Positions 34,714 to 45,109 of a DNA stretch of 64,000 bases are shown piece by piece. This stretch comes from Bacteroidota bacterium (GTDB lineage Bacteria > Bacteroidota > Bacteroidia > Chitinophagales > Chitinophagaceae), in the NCBI GenBank assembly GCA_028876495.1, contig JAGWRO010000062.1, positions 141,807 through 205,806 of the forward strand, read 5' to 3'. Below the pieces are notes generated by a model. It searched no databases, was not told the origin of the DNA, and saw only the letters and a list, made by a program, of their open reading frames with translations. A program made the position numbers and the translations under genes. The number at the start of each line of letters is the position of its first letter. Position 1 is the first letter of the stretch.

Positions 34714-37700
34714 ATGAACAAATACATTAATTATTTTTTAAAACCTAAAACTTTCGGTATGAAAAGTTCTTTACTAACATTGTTGGGAAGATTTAAGAAG
34801 ATGAACCAACCAAAGCATCTTCTGTTTCTTCGAAGGCAAGTCTTTTTACTTTCTTTTCTTGTTTTATGTTCGGTTGCTGTAAAGGCACAAACGGGAAAAG
34901 TGATAACAGGATCAGTGGTGGATTCGTCTGGTAAGACACCATTGATCGGGGTAACTGTTAGTACAAATGCTTCAAAAAAATCAACGATCACAGGTGAAGA
35001 CGGAAAGTTTTCTATTATGATTACCAATGCTGATAAAAAACTTACTTTTTCCTTTGTTGGAATGAAACCTGTTATAAAAACCCTTAACGGGCAATCTGAT
35101 TATACCATTCAATTATTTCCTAATGAAAATACAGATCTAAGTGAAGTTGTTGTGGTCGGATATGGTACCCAAAAAAAGGAATCATTAACCGGAGCAATTT
35201 CTACAGTTACCAGCAAGGATATTGACAGGGTACATGGAGGATCAACAGTAAGTAGTACATTGGCCGGAAAATTACCCGGTGTTACTTTCAGGCAAGCGGA
35301 AGGTAGGCCTGGAGCATCAGCTAACATCCAAATTCGTAACATGGGTACTCCATTGTATGTAATAGATGGCATTCAACAGGATGAAGGACAATTTAATAAT
35401 TTGGCTCCAAATGATATTGCAAGCATTACCGTTTTGAAAGATGCATCCGCCGCGATTTATGGAGTAAGGGCTGCAAACGGAGTAGTTGTAGTAACAACCA
35501 AAAAAGGAAGAACCGGCCGTAATAATATAGATGTAAACGTCTACAAAGGCTGGCAAAGCTTTTTTCGCTTTCCAAATGTAGTAAACAACACCGCAGACTT
35601 TTTATATTACAAGGCTGACGCACAATTAAACTCATATGGAAATACCAGTATTACTCAAGCCATTTTAGATTCAGCAAAAGTCAGCAATGATCCGCAGTAT
35701 AGAAGCTTTGACTGGAGAAAATATGTTTTAAATAATAACGGTGCGTCTTTAAATTCTGCAAATATTAGTATAAGTGGTGGCTCAGATAAAGTAAATTATT
35801 ATGTTTCCGGTACTCATTTATTTCAAAACTCTGTCCTCGGTAGTGAATATAATTTTGAACGTACTAATATTCAATCAAACGTTACTGCAAAACTAACAAA
35901 TGGATTAAAAGTTGGTTTTGACATAAATGGACGGGTTGAAACAAGACAAAATCCTGGTGTTCCGGGAGGAGATGATTACTTTTTGGCAAGATTGGCAGTG
36001 CTCAGAAATACTCCACAGGAAAGACCTTATGCGAATGACAATCCACTTTATTTAAATGACCTTGGACCTCATTTGGAATCAAACTACGCTTTTTTGAATA
36101 ATAATCTTTCAGGCCATTATCGCGATGACTGGAGAGTAATTCAAACCAACTTTCATGTAGACTGGGATCTTCCCTGGGTAAAAGGGCTTTCCATAAGAGG
36201 ATTAGGTTCTTATTACATGGCTGATGAATTGCTCAATAACCAGGAATATACTTACAAAGCCTATACCTATCATCCTGCGGATAGTACCTATGAGGTAACA
36301 GGGGGTGCTACCAACCCTTGGCGCGAAAGAGGCCAAACTAAAAATATCAATACTACTCTGCAGCTACAGGCAGCGTATAATAAAAATTTTGGACAAAATT
36401 CTATTTCTGCAACTGTGGTTGCGGAAAGGCTCCAACTTCACCATTTATATAATTGGTTGCACGCTAATCCACAATCCAATTTCTTACCATTAGTAAGTTA
36501 TCCCATTATAGATCAATATAATGATGTTGATCAAACACAGGCGCGTATCGGCTACATTGCACGTATTACTTATAATTATGCCGATAAGTATTTCCTGGAA
36601 TTTCAGGGAAGAAGAGATGCTTCTTACTTGTTTGCCCCCGGATACAGGGTTGGATATTTTCCGGGAGGATCTGCAGGATGGAGGATCAGTGAGGAGCCAT
36701 TCTTTAAATCAATATTAGGAAATAAGACCAATATTATCAGCTCATTAAAGTTCAGAGGTTCCTATGGTGTATTAGGTGATGATAATCCTAACAATAATCC
36801 TATCGTATCTCCCTTTGCCTATTTGCCGGGTTATAATTATGGTACTGTTGGCTCAGCCGTTCTTGATGGAGTGACTGTGCCTGCTTCAAGGGACAAAGGA
36901 ACTCCCATAACCAACGTTTCATGGCTAAAAAGTAAAATAACGGATTTGGGAGCCGATTTTACACTTTTAAACGGCAAATTATCGGGTTCATTTGATTGGT
37001 TTTACAGGGAACGAACGGGGTTGCTGGGTACGAAAAATGATGTAATTGTTCCACAGGAATTGGGATACGTCCTGGCCCAGCAGAATATTAATGCTGATGC
37101 CCAATATGGTGAAGAAGGCTCATTAAATTATTTTGGAAAAGCCGGCCAGGTGAACTTTACAGTTGGCGGAAATTTATCTTTTACCCGATCAAAATTCCTG
37201 CATTCATACAACCCACTTTATTATAACTCCATTGACCGATACTTTAATTCTTATGAAAATCGGTTCAACAATATCGGCTGGGGTTATATATGTATCGGAC
37301 AATTTACTTCGCAGGAACAGATAAACAATTACAAAGTGGATATTGACGGAAAGGGAAACACAAGCCTTCTTCCCGGCGACCTGATCTATAAAGATGTAAA
37401 TGGAGATGGGAAGATTGATGGACTTGATCAACGGCCTATTGGCTATGGATATGGCAGGCAGCCACAAATTAATTTTGGTTTCAGCATTTCAGCCAATTAT
37501 AAAGGATTTGATTTTCATGCTGATTTTTCCGGTGCAGCAGGCTATACCTGGTATCAAAACTGGGAGCAAAGATGGGCATTTCAAAACAATGGTAACCTTA
37601 ATTCAATATTTGAGGACCGCTGGCACAGAGCTAATATTTACGATCCTAATAGTGCCTGGATTCCGGGCAAGTATCCACCTAACAGGTATAATCCGGGTTT

Positions 37701-37971
37701 TTCACATAGTGATTATTCAACTCAGTCAACTTTCTGGCTGCACAATGTATCTTATATAAGAGCAAGGACGATAGAAATTGGATATTCTCTTCCAAAATCT
37801 CTCTTGCAAAGAGCCAAAATTCAATCTGCCCGGTTTTATATTAACGGATATGACTTGTTTTCTATTGATAATCTCTCCAAATATGGGGTGGACCCGGAAA
37901 CTATTGATGACAATGGCCTCCAGTTTCCGCAAAACAGGGTAATTAATGTAGGAATAAATCTTTCTTTATAA
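34714..37971 (+). CDS. SusC/RagA-family TonB-linked outer-membrane transporter
   Basis: A 1085-aa TonB-dependent oligosaccharide importer. The N-terminus is unusually long. The signal peptide best matches the ATG at 34801 (MNQPKHLLFLRRQVF to VAVKAQ), so the true start may be there or at 34759 rather than 34714. A carboxypeptidase-regulatory-like domain (GKVITGSVVDSSGKTPLIGVTV) precedes the SusC signature DLSEVVVVGYGTQKKESLTG and the plug, with PLYVIDGIQ and LKDASAAIYGVRAANGVV, then a 22-strand barrel ending FPQNRVINVGINLSL. It pairs with the SusD-like protein 23 bp downstream. Confidence 0.96.
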   Translation: MNKYINYFLKPKTFGMKSSLLTLLGRFKKMNQPKHLLFLRRQVFLLSFLVLCSVAVKAQTGKVITGSVVDSSGKTPLIGVTVSTNASKKSTITGEDGKFSIMITNADKKLTFSFVGMKPVIKTLNGQSDYTIQLFPNENTDLSEVVVVGYGTQKKESLTGAISTVTSKDIDRVHGGSTVSSTLAGKLPGVTFRQAEGRPGASANIQIRNMGTPLYVIDGIQQDEGQFNNLAPNDIASITVLKDASAAIYGVRAANGVVVVTTKKGRTGRNNIDVNVYKGWQSFFRFPNVVNNTADFLYYKADAQLNSYGNTSITQAILDSAKVSNDPQYRSFDWRKYVLNNNGASLNSANISISGGSDKVNYYVSGTHLFQNSVLGSEYNFERTNIQSNVTAKLTNGLKVGFDINGRVETRQNPGVPGGDDYFLARLAVLRNTPQERPYANDNPLYLNDLGPHLESNYAFLNNNLSGHYRDDWRVIQTNFHVDWDLPWVKGLSIRGLGSYYMADELLNNQEYTYKAYTYHPADSTYEVTGGATNPWRERGQTKNINTTLQLQAAYNKNFGQNSISATVVAERLQLHHLYNWLHANPQSNFLPLVSYPIIDQYNDVDQTQARIGYIARITYNYADKYFLEFQGRRDASYLFAPGYRVGYFPGGSAGWRISEEPFFKSILGNKTNIISSLKFRGSYGVLGDDNPNNNPIVSPFAYLPGYNYGTVGSAVLDGVTVPASRDKGTPITNVSWLKSKITDLGADFTLLNGKLSGSFDWFYRERTGLLGTKNDVIVPQELGYVLAQQNINADAQYGEEGSLNYFGKAGQVNFTVGGNLSFTRSKFLHSYNPLYYNSIDRYFNSYENRFNNIGWGYICIGQFTSQEQINNYKVDIDGKGNTSLLPGDLIYKDVNGDGKIDGLDQRPIGYGYGRQPQINFGFSISANYKGFDFHADFSGAAGYTWYQNWEQRWAFQNNGNLNSIFEDRWHRANIYDPNSAWIPGKYPPNRYNPGFSHSDYSTQSTFWLHNVSYIRARTIEIGYSLPKSLLQRAKIQSARFYINGYDLFSIDNLSKYGVDPETIDDNGLQFPQNRVINVGINLSL

Positions 37972-37994
37972 ATAAAAAACCGAAGTAAAAAATT

Positions 37995-39911
37995 ATGAAA
38001 AAAATAGTGTCAATAATAACGATATGTCTTCTATTGTTTGTAGGTTGGGGATGCAAAAAAGACAATTCATTCCTAGATGTACAGCCGAATACATTCCTGA
38101 CAAATCAGCAGGTTTTCAGTGATCCAAACTTGGTACTTTCAGTCTTGGCGGATTTATATAACAGGCAGGTAGACTTTAGCTCACTTAATGGAGGCTGGCG
38201 CACTTTTGCCGATTTTAGTGAAAGTTTTCCTTCTGAAAACGGTAGTTCTTATATAGTGCAAAGGACTGGCTGGGGATATGGAGAATGGGGACTTAACTGG
38301 TTTGATAGCTACAATTATATCCGTGATCTGAATTTGTTTCTACAAAGAGACAGTGCTTCAACCGGTCTTTCTGATCAATTGAGAAAAAGGTTTTATGCTG
38401 AGGGCCGCTTTTTACGCGCGAATTTTTATTTTGAAATGACAAAGAGGTATGGAGGCGTTCCCTTAATCACTAAACCCCTGACCTATGATTATAGTGGAAA
38501 GGTGAACGATCTCCAGGTTCCGCGGGCGACAGAGTCAGAGATGTATGATTTTATTATCAATGAGGCCGAAGCCATCAAGAATGACCTCCCTGCTGATGTG
38601 TCGGAGAAATCAAGAGCTACTAAGGGAGCAGCTTTGGCTATGGAAGCGAGGGCAGCCTTATATGCCGGATCTATTGCAAAGTATGGAGCAACTGCGCCTG
38701 CTGTTTCACTTCCTGGAAAACAGGTGGGAATAGACCCATCAAAAGCAAATGGTTATTATACTATTGCATTAAGAGCCGCCCATGAAATTATAAATGGAGA
38801 TGCAGGTGGGTATAAGCTTTATACAGCTCCTACCGGAGCAACACCAGCGCAACTAGCCGATAATTTTGCCAACTTATTCCTGGACAAAACAAGCCCGGAA
38901 ACCATATTTGCTAAGGATTTCGCCAAAGGTGTAACTCATGGATTTACAACTAATGATCAACCATTTTCATTTTCAGACGAAGGCGGCGATGCAGGCAGGC
39001 TTAATCCATCTCTTAACCTCGCAGAACAGTTCGAAAAACTAGATAATACATACGCTCCATTCGCTACAACAGACGCCTCCGGCAATCCTGTTTTTTACAA
39101 TAATGCACAGGACATTTTCGCTGATCGGGACGCAAGGCTTGCCGGCACAATTATTTTGCCTGGTGGTTCTTTCAAGGGGCAAACAGTTGACATATGGGCT
39201 GGTTACCGTTTGGCAAACGGCACCATTGTTACCAGTGATGAAGCGGGTCATTTAAAGCCAATTGTTCCCGGCGGACCGGACGTACAGGTTGTCGGTGCTG
39301 ATGGTCCGGTTAATGGACTTGAACTTAGAACCCAAACCGGATTTTACATCAGGAAATATTTGGATCCTACAGTTGGTTCTGGTAGAAGAGGGCAGGGTAG
39401 TACAGTAGCTTTTATTCGTTACCGTTATGCCGAAGTTTTATTAAACGCTGCGGAAGCCGCATTCGAACTGGGTGATAATACTACTGCTGCAATGTATATT
39501 AACCAGGTAAGGGCGAGGGCAGGATTAACTACTCCATTAGCGCCTTCAGATATTACTTTCAACCGTATTGTACATGAACGCAGAGTGGAACTGGCTTTTG
39601 AAGGTCTTTATTTTTACGACATGAAACGTTGGCGTCTTGCGCATATCGTATGGGACGGAACTCCTACCACAGTAAGCGATTTAAAAACAAATATTGGAAA
39701 AGCTACACAGCACAGTACACAACCTTGGGGATTATGGCCTTATAAGGAATATGATCCGGGAAATCCTGATAATGGTACCTGGGTATACAAAGAGGTTCTT
39801 CCATCATTGGTAACTGGCGCCAATCGTTTTCTCCTTGGAAATTACTATACGCAGATAGGCGATGATGTTTTAGCGGCAAACCCTAAAATTGTAAAACAAC
39901 CGAATCAATAA
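37995..39911 (+). CDS. SusD/RagB-family glycan-binding lipoprotein
   Basis: A 638-aa outer-membrane lipoprotein with a signal ending in GWGC (around residue 20) followed by KKDNSFLDVQP, the usual SusD start. The TPR-type fold includes RKRFYAEGRFLRANFYFEMTKRYGGVPLIT. The SusD C-terminal signature FIRYRYAEVLLNAAEAAFELG and ERRVELAFEGLYFYDMKRWRLA are both present. It caps the SusC channel and delivers glycan. Spacing to SusC (23 bp) and to the next gene (22 bp) indicates one operon. Confidence 0.96.
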   Translation: MKKIVSIITICLLLFVGWGCKKDNSFLDVQPNTFLTNQQVFSDPNLVLSVLADLYNRQVDFSSLNGGWRTFADFSESFPSENGSSYIVQRTGWGYGEWGLNWFDSYNYIRDLNLFLQRDSASTGLSDQLRKRFYAEGRFLRANFYFEMTKRYGGVPLITKPLTYDYSGKVNDLQVPRATESEMYDFIINEAEAIKNDLPADVSEKSRATKGAALAMEARAALYAGSIAKYGATAPAVSLPGKQVGIDPSKANGYYTIALRAAHEIINGDAGGYKLYTAPTGATPAQLADNFANLFLDKTSPETIFAKDFAKGVTHGFTTNDQPFSFSDEGGDAGRLNPSLNLAEQFEKLDNTYAPFATTDASGNPVFYNNAQDIFADRDARLAGTIILPGGSFKGQTVDIWAGYRLANGTIVTSDEAGHLKPIVPGGPDVQVVGADGPVNGLELRTQTGFYIRKYLDPTVGSGRRGQGSTVAFIRYRYAEVLLNAAEAAFELGDNTTAAMYINQVRARAGLTTPLAPSDITFNRIVHERRVELAFEGLYFYDMKRWRLAHIVWDGTPTTVSDLKTNIGKATQHSTQPWGLWPYKEYDPGNPDNGTWVYKEVLPSLVTGANRFLLGNYYTQIGDDVLAANPKIVKQPNQ

Positions 39912-39933
39912 TATTTTATTCAAATTATTAATC

Positions 39934-40644
39934 ATGAAAAGTTTTTTAAGATATATAGTATTTCCTACGCTTTTTTTATCACTATATTCCTGTAAGAAGG
40001 ATAACTATTCTCCTCCTGGTACTTTTTTAACAGGTGCCATAATGTACAAAGGTGATTCCATCAATGTAGAAAGAAACCAGGTGCCTTACCAGTTATATCA
40101 ATATGGTTTTGGGAAGGTTGGCCAGATAGGGAGTAATACAACATTTGAACAAAACGGAAGCTACTCACAGGTGCTTTATAACGGGGATTATAAACTGATC
40201 ATTCCTAACGGGCAGGGGCCATTTATATGGAAGCAGGATGCGTCAGGAAACCCTGATTCATTAGCCATCACTTTAAACGGGAATCAGACAGTTAACCTTG
40301 ATGTGACGCCTTACTATATGATAAGGAATGCCCAGATATCAGCAAGCGGAGGTATCGTTACTGCAACTTTTAAAGCAGAGAAAATCATTACCGATTCAGT
40401 AATGGCTAAAGATATTGAGCGCGTAAGCCTGTATGTTAATAAGACACAGTTTGTTTCTGGAGGCGATAATATTGCCGTACAAGATATGGCGGGTAGTGAT
40501 ATCACTGATCCAAACAATATCACATTGAGTGTTACAGTTCCATCAATCACGCCGTCTCAGAATTACATATTTGCACGCGTTGGGATTAAAATAGCTAATG
40601 TTGAGGACATGATTTTCTCTCCATTGCAGAAAATACCTTTATAA
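39934..40644 (+). CDS. DUF3823 lipoprotein
   Basis: A 236-aa lipoprotein (signal ending LYSC, Cys20, then KKDNY). It has two Ig-like beta domains typical of DUF3823 proteins: PPGTFLTGAIMYKGDSINVERNQVPYQLYQYG in the N-terminal part and a C-terminal domain after VNLDVTPYYMIRN. Such proteins follow susD in many loci and are thought to be surface glycan-binding proteins. It is the last gene before a terminator, so SusC, SusD and this gene form the first transcript. Confidence 0.85.
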   Translation: MKSFLRYIVFPTLFLSLYSCKKDNYSPPGTFLTGAIMYKGDSINVERNQVPYQLYQYGFGKVGQIGSNTTFEQNGSYSQVLYNGDYKLIIPNGQGPFIWKQDASGNPDSLAITLNGNQTVNLDVTPYYMIRNAQISASGGIVTATFKAEKIITDSVMAKDIERVSLYVNKTQFVSGGDNIAVQDMAGSDITDPNNITLSVTVPSITPSQNYIFARVGIKIANVEDMIFSPLQKIPL

Positions 40645-40680
40645 TTTTTCGATTTTTTTAGATAAAAAATTCTACTGTAA

Positions 40681-40714
40681 AAAACCAGGGAGACCTATCA
40701 GGCTTCCTGGTTTA
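40681..40714 (+). terminator. Terminator after the SusC-SusD-DUF3823 operon
   Basis: AAACCAGGGAG and CTTCCTGGTTT form an 11-bp stem (one G-T wobble) with a 10-nt loop, followed by a T-rich stretch. It lies 37 bp past the DUF3823 stop. Confidence 0.75.
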
Positions 40715-40887
40715 TAGAATTTTTCTGAAAGAATAAAACTTCGTTATAGGATTTAACCCTTTTAATTTTAAGATTTCAAAAAAATAAAATCTAAACAATC
40801 TGGACTAGGGGCTCACATCACTGCTCATTACAAGTTTGGTTTATAAACAGCTTCGCTTTGGCGGTTAATGATTTGAAATTAAAAAGT

Positions 40888-42723
40888 ATGAAAAAACTTC
40901 GTTTACTACTGGGTTTTCTGCTAATCGTTTTTTCCCCACACGCACAGCAGCCTTCCTGGAAAATTGTTTCAGGACACATTACTACTCATTGGGCTGATGA
41001 TGTAAATCCTTCCAGTACATTGCCAGATTACCCGCGTCCGCAATTGCAAAGAACTAGCTGGCAAAATCTTAATGGTCTTTGGAAATATGCCATACTTCCT
41101 GTTTCAGAGAATGAAACAAAGCCCACTTCTTTCCAGGGAAATATTTTGGTTCCGTTTGCGGTAGAATCTGCCTTATCCGGTGTAAGTAAAACAGTTGGTA
41201 AAAACAGTATTCTTTGGTACCAAAGAGACATAACAGTTCCGGCTAAACGAAAAGGGAAAAGGATATTGCTGCATTTTGGCGCGATTGACTGGAGAAGCGA
41301 TGTTTATTTGAATGGAAAACATGTAGGCAGGCACGAAGGCGGTTATGATCCTTTTACTTTTGACTTAACGGATGCGTTGAAGAAAGGCAGCAAACAGCAA
41401 TTGACGGTTCGTGTTTGGGATCCAACCGATGAAGGTCCTCAGCCTCATGGTAAACAAGTGGTGAAGCCCGGAGGCATCTGGTACACTGCGGTAACAGGCA
41501 TATGGCAGACAGTTTGGCTTGAAACAGTACCTGATACGTATATTGTATCCACAAAGCAAACTCCTGATCTGGATCATAAAACACTCACCGTAAAAACATC
41601 TATAGAGAATTTTCAACCTGATGATGAGGTAACAATTTCAGCCTGGAAGGGCAGTGTAAAAGTTGCAGAAAAGAAAGGGGCCGATACTTCATTCACGCTT
41701 TCTATTCCCGATCCGGAAGTATGGTCGCCTTCTCATCCTTTTTTATATGATCTCAGACTTACGGTGATGCGTAGGGGAAAAGTTATCGATGAAGTAAAAA
41801 GCTACTTTGCTATGCGCAAAATTTCTATTGCTCCTGATGCAAATGGAATTCAGAAAATGATGCTCAATAATGAATTCTTGTTTGAATTTGGTCCACTCGA
41901 CCAGGGGTGGTGGCCTGATGGATTATATACTGCGCCGACAGATGATGCTTTAAAATTTGATATTGAGAAAACTAAAGAAATGGGGTTCAATATGATTCGT
42001 AAACACATAAAGGTTGAACCGGCAAGATGGTATTACTACTGCGATAGTTTAGGGATGTTGGTTTGGCAGGACATGCCCAGCGGTGATTTGGGTAATGGAT
42101 GGGAGCCAAGACCTGGCGTACTTGGAAGAGGTACGGAAAGAGTACGTACGCCCGAAAGTGAAGGCTATTATCGCAAGGAATGGAATGCGATTATTAACGC
42201 TTTATATAACTATCCCTGTATCGTGGTATGGACTCCTTTTAACGAAGGCTGGGGACAATTCAAAACAGTGGATATAACCAACTGGACAAAACAGAAAGAC
42301 CCGTCAAGGTTGGTAAATAGTGCAAGTGGAGGAAACTTTTTCCCCGTGGGAGACATTGAAGATTTACATAATTATCCTGACCCGGCTATGCCGCGGCCGG
42401 ATGTTTTTGGAAAAAATAAAGCATTGGTGTTAGGAGAATTTGGCGGCCTGGGTTTGCCTGTAGAAGGGCATACATGGCAACAAAAAAGTTGGGGATATCA
42501 AAGTTTTAAAAGCAACGACAGTTTATTTAAAAGGTACTGTTCTTTGACTGATAAGTTAGAAGAATTGATTAAAGCAGGTTTATCCGCAGCCGTGTATACG
42601 CAAACAACAGATGTGGAAGGAGAAGTAAACGGCTTTATGACTTACGATAGAAAAGTAATGAAGATGCCAATCGAAAAATTGAGAGCGGTTAATAAAAAAA
42701 TGTACACTATAAAGCAAGAGTAA
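40888..42723 (+). CDS. GH2-family exo-glycosidase, copy 1
   Basis: A 611-aa secreted enzyme starting at the ATG at 40888 (MKKLRLLLGFLLIVFSPHAQ); an upstream TTG in frame is less likely. It has the GH2 order: sugar-binding jelly roll (RPQLQRTSWQNLNGLWKYA, ILLHFGAIDWRSDVYLNGKHVGRHEGGYDPF), an Ig-like domain and a TIM barrel. Acid/base Glu453 is in WTPFNEGWGQF and nucleophile Glu517 in LVLGEFGGLG. GH2 members act on terminal beta-galactose, beta-glucuronic acid, beta-mannose or arabinose. The exact specificity cannot be read. It is a paralogue of the gene at 45251. Confidence 0.93.
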   Translation: MKKLRLLLGFLLIVFSPHAQQPSWKIVSGHITTHWADDVNPSSTLPDYPRPQLQRTSWQNLNGLWKYAILPVSENETKPTSFQGNILVPFAVESALSGVSKTVGKNSILWYQRDITVPAKRKGKRILLHFGAIDWRSDVYLNGKHVGRHEGGYDPFTFDLTDALKKGSKQQLTVRVWDPTDEGPQPHGKQVVKPGGIWYTAVTGIWQTVWLETVPDTYIVSTKQTPDLDHKTLTVKTSIENFQPDDEVTISAWKGSVKVAEKKGADTSFTLSIPDPEVWSPSHPFLYDLRLTVMRRGKVIDEVKSYFAMRKISIAPDANGIQKMMLNNEFLFEFGPLDQGWWPDGLYTAPTDDALKFDIEKTKEMGFNMIRKHIKVEPARWYYYCDSLGMLVWQDMPSGDLGNGWEPRPGVLGRGTERVRTPESEGYYRKEWNAIINALYNYPCIVVWTPFNEGWGQFKTVDITNWTKQKDPSRLVNSASGGNFFPVGDIEDLHNYPDPAMPRPDVFGKNKALVLGEFGGLGLPVEGHTWQQKSWGYQSFKSNDSLFKRYCSLTDKLEELIKAGLSAAVYTQTTDVEGEVNGFMTYDRKVMKMPIEKLRAVNKKMYTIKQE

Positions 42724-42733
42724 CTATTTTGAA

Positions 42734-42874
42734 AAGGATTGGGAGAGCTAAGTCGATCAGTTTGTAGAAGCTGCCATTTCTCATCTTGTACGGCCTGGCA
42801 ATATTGACTCCCGGGTATTCTGCCAGAACTGGTCAAATGAGAGTGAGAGGGAAGTTATTGAAAAAATTGGATAG
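42734..42874 (+). pseudogene. Remnant of an unidentified gene
   Basis: After the GH2 stop, one frame reads KDWES, a stop, then VDQFVEAAISHLVRPGNID and onward to VIEKIG and a stop at 42872-42874. The composition is protein-like, in contrast to the AT-rich spacers around it, and it is interrupted by an in-frame TAA at 42749. It looks like the last ~45 codons of a lost gene. I do not recognise the family. Confidence 0.4.
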
Positions 42875-42891
42875 AAATAAAATAATCAACT

Positions 42892-45006
42892 TTGAAAATT
42901 AAAATTATCAATAATTGTTTTTTTACAGCGATTATTTTGCGTTCAATATTTCCTTTTCAGCAGTTGAAGGCGCAACAAAATTTAAAAGCAACCATTGTAG
43001 AACGCCCGCCCACAAACGATATCAATTCATTTTATGTAAGCAATAAAAAACCATTGGAGCCATTAGTTTTTATCAAGCTTCCGGTGGGCAACATTAAGCC
43101 CGAAGGTTGGATCTTAAAATATCTTGAACTGCAAAGAGATGGACTTACAGGCAATCTTGGCGAAATAAGTGCATGGCTTGAAAAGAAAAACAATGCCTGG
43201 TTTAGCGGCACCGGAAAAGGCGGTCACGGCTGGGAAGAAGTGCCTTATTGGTTAAAAGGGTACGGAGATTTAGGATATATTTTAAATGATAAATCAATAA
43301 TAGACGAAACAAAGTTATGGTTAGAAAAAGTGTTTGAGAGCCAGCGCCCCGATGGCTTTTTTGGCCCCGGCGAAGTGGTGAGAAATGAAAAAAATCAAAT
43401 TGTAAAAATACCAGACCTGTGGCCCAATATGATTATGCTTTGGTGCCTGCAATCGTATTATGAATACAGCAATGATAAGCGTGTGATTCCTTTTATTACC
43501 AAATATTTTCATTGGCAATCAATGGTTCCTGACAGTATTCTTTTAAAAACTTACTGGGAAAACAGCCGCGGAGGCGACAACTTGTACAGCATTTATTGGC
43601 TTTATGATCATACGGGTGAAAAATCGCTACTGGATTTGGGAACCAAAATTTTCAGAAACACTGCAAATTGGGATCAAAAGAATAATTTGCCTAACTGGCA
43701 CAACGTGAATATAGCGCAATGTTTCAGGGAACCGGCTACTTACTATATGCAGGCCAAAGACAGTAGTTTATTAAAAGCAACCTATAATGATTTTCACCTG
43801 GTAAGAAATATTTATGGACAAATGCCTGGTGGTATGTTTGGGGCCGATGAAAATGCGAGAAAAGGTTACACAGATCCCAGGCAGGCTGTAGAGACCTGCG
43901 GCATGGTAGAACAAATGGCCAGTGATGAAATATTAAGCGGTATCACAGGAGACCCAATGTGGGCCGATAATTGCGAAGATGTTGCCTTTAATACTTATCC
44001 GGCAGCAGTCATGCCCGATTTTCGCGGTCTTCGATATTTGACCGCTCCAAATATGGTAATAAGCGATGATAAGAATCATTCGCCGGGTATACAAAATGCA
44101 GGTCCTTTTTTAACGATGAACCCTTTCAGCAGCAGGTGTTGCCAGCACAATCATTCGCAGGGCTGGCCTTATTATGAAGAGCATCTTTGGATGGCTACGC
44201 CTGATAATGGCATTGCAGCAATGATGTATAACAGCAGCGATGTAAGTGTAAAAATTGGAGATAAAAAAGGGCAAACGGTTATCCTCAAACAAAGGACCAA
44301 CTATCCTTTTGATGAAAAAGTTACTATACAGGTAAACACATCTTCGCCGGTTAATTTTCCTTTGTACCTGCGCATTCCGCGCTGGTGCAATAATGCAACC
44401 GTATCTGTCAATGGCAAACCTTTGACTTTGGAAGCGAAGCCAAGTTCTTATATACGGCTTAAAAATAAATGGAAGCAGGGTGATGTGATACAACTGTCAT
44501 TACCTATGCACCTTTATTTACAATTGTGGACAGAAAATAAAAATAGTGTGAGTGTCAATTATGGTCCGCTTACTTTTTCTTTAAAGATTAAAGAATACTA
44601 TCAACAGGTGAGCAGCAAAGCCTCTGCTATTGGAGATTCCAAATGGCAACCTGAAGCCGATCAATCCAAATGGCCTGCCTACAATATTTATCCTGCAAGC
44701 ATGTGGAATTACGGTTTGGAATTAAATAGCTCACCACTTTCTGAACAATTTGAAATTATAAAAAAGCCATGGCCCGAAAGTAATTTTCCTTTTACGCAGA
44801 ATGATGTACCGATTATGATTAAAGCAAAAGGAAAACTGATTCCTGAATGGACTTTGGATAAATACGGATTGTGTGGCGTGTTGCCGCAAAGCCCTGTGGG
44901 GGTCCACACGCAGGAACAAAACATAGAATTAATTCCGATGGGTGCAGCGCGATTAAGAATTTCTGCGTTTCCGGTGGTGAAAAAAAGTAGGGAAAATGAA
45001 TTATAA
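42892..45006 (+). CDS. GH127-family beta-L-arabinofuranosidase
   Basis: A 704-aa secreted enzyme with a TTG start (no ATG nearby) and a signal peptide ending near LKAQQ. The (alpha/alpha)6 barrel carries the GH127/GH146 Zn-Cys site: Glu334 and Cys336 in AVETCGMVEQM and Cys416/Cys417 in SSRCCQHNHSQGWPYY. These match Glu338, Cys340, Cys417 and Cys418 of the characterised Bifidobacterium HypBA1, where a Cys is the nucleophile. Expected action: release of L-arabinose from beta-arabinofuranosides such as extensin or pectin side chains. The next gene is separated by a terminator and a GH2 remnant. Confidence 0.9.
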   Translation: MKIKIINNCFFTAIILRSIFPFQQLKAQQNLKATIVERPPTNDINSFYVSNKKPLEPLVFIKLPVGNIKPEGWILKYLELQRDGLTGNLGEISAWLEKKNNAWFSGTGKGGHGWEEVPYWLKGYGDLGYILNDKSIIDETKLWLEKVFESQRPDGFFGPGEVVRNEKNQIVKIPDLWPNMIMLWCLQSYYEYSNDKRVIPFITKYFHWQSMVPDSILLKTYWENSRGGDNLYSIYWLYDHTGEKSLLDLGTKIFRNTANWDQKNNLPNWHNVNIAQCFREPATYYMQAKDSSLLKATYNDFHLVRNIYGQMPGGMFGADENARKGYTDPRQAVETCGMVEQMASDEILSGITGDPMWADNCEDVAFNTYPAAVMPDFRGLRYLTAPNMVISDDKNHSPGIQNAGPFLTMNPFSSRCCQHNHSQGWPYYEEHLWMATPDNGIAAMMYNSSDVSVKIGDKKGQTVILKQRTNYPFDEKVTIQVNTSSPVNFPLYLRIPRWCNNATVSVNGKPLTLEAKPSSYIRLKNKWKQGDVIQLSLPMHLYLQLWTENKNSVSVNYGPLTFSLKIKEYYQQVSSKASAIGDSKWQPEADQSKWPAYNIYPASMWNYGLELNSSPLSEQFEIIKKPWPESNFPFTQNDVPIMIKAKGKLIPEWTLDKYGLCGVLPQSPVGVHTQEQNIELIPMGAARLRISAFPVVKKSRENEL

Positions 45007-45026
45007 AAATTCTTTCATAATCAAGT

Positions 45027-45086
45027 AGGGGAAGATGAAAAAGAGGAACTTATTCTTAAGTACCTTAATCTTCCCTCTTTTTTATT
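45027..45086 (+). terminator. Terminator after the GH127 gene
   Basis: GGGAAGAT (45029-45036) pairs with ATCTTCCC (45068-45075) with A/G and T/C flanks, followed by a T-rich tract. The 31-nt loop is long and may fold internally. Confidence 0.5.
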
Positions 45087-45109
45087 ATATCGGGAATTTA
45101 AAAGATAGA

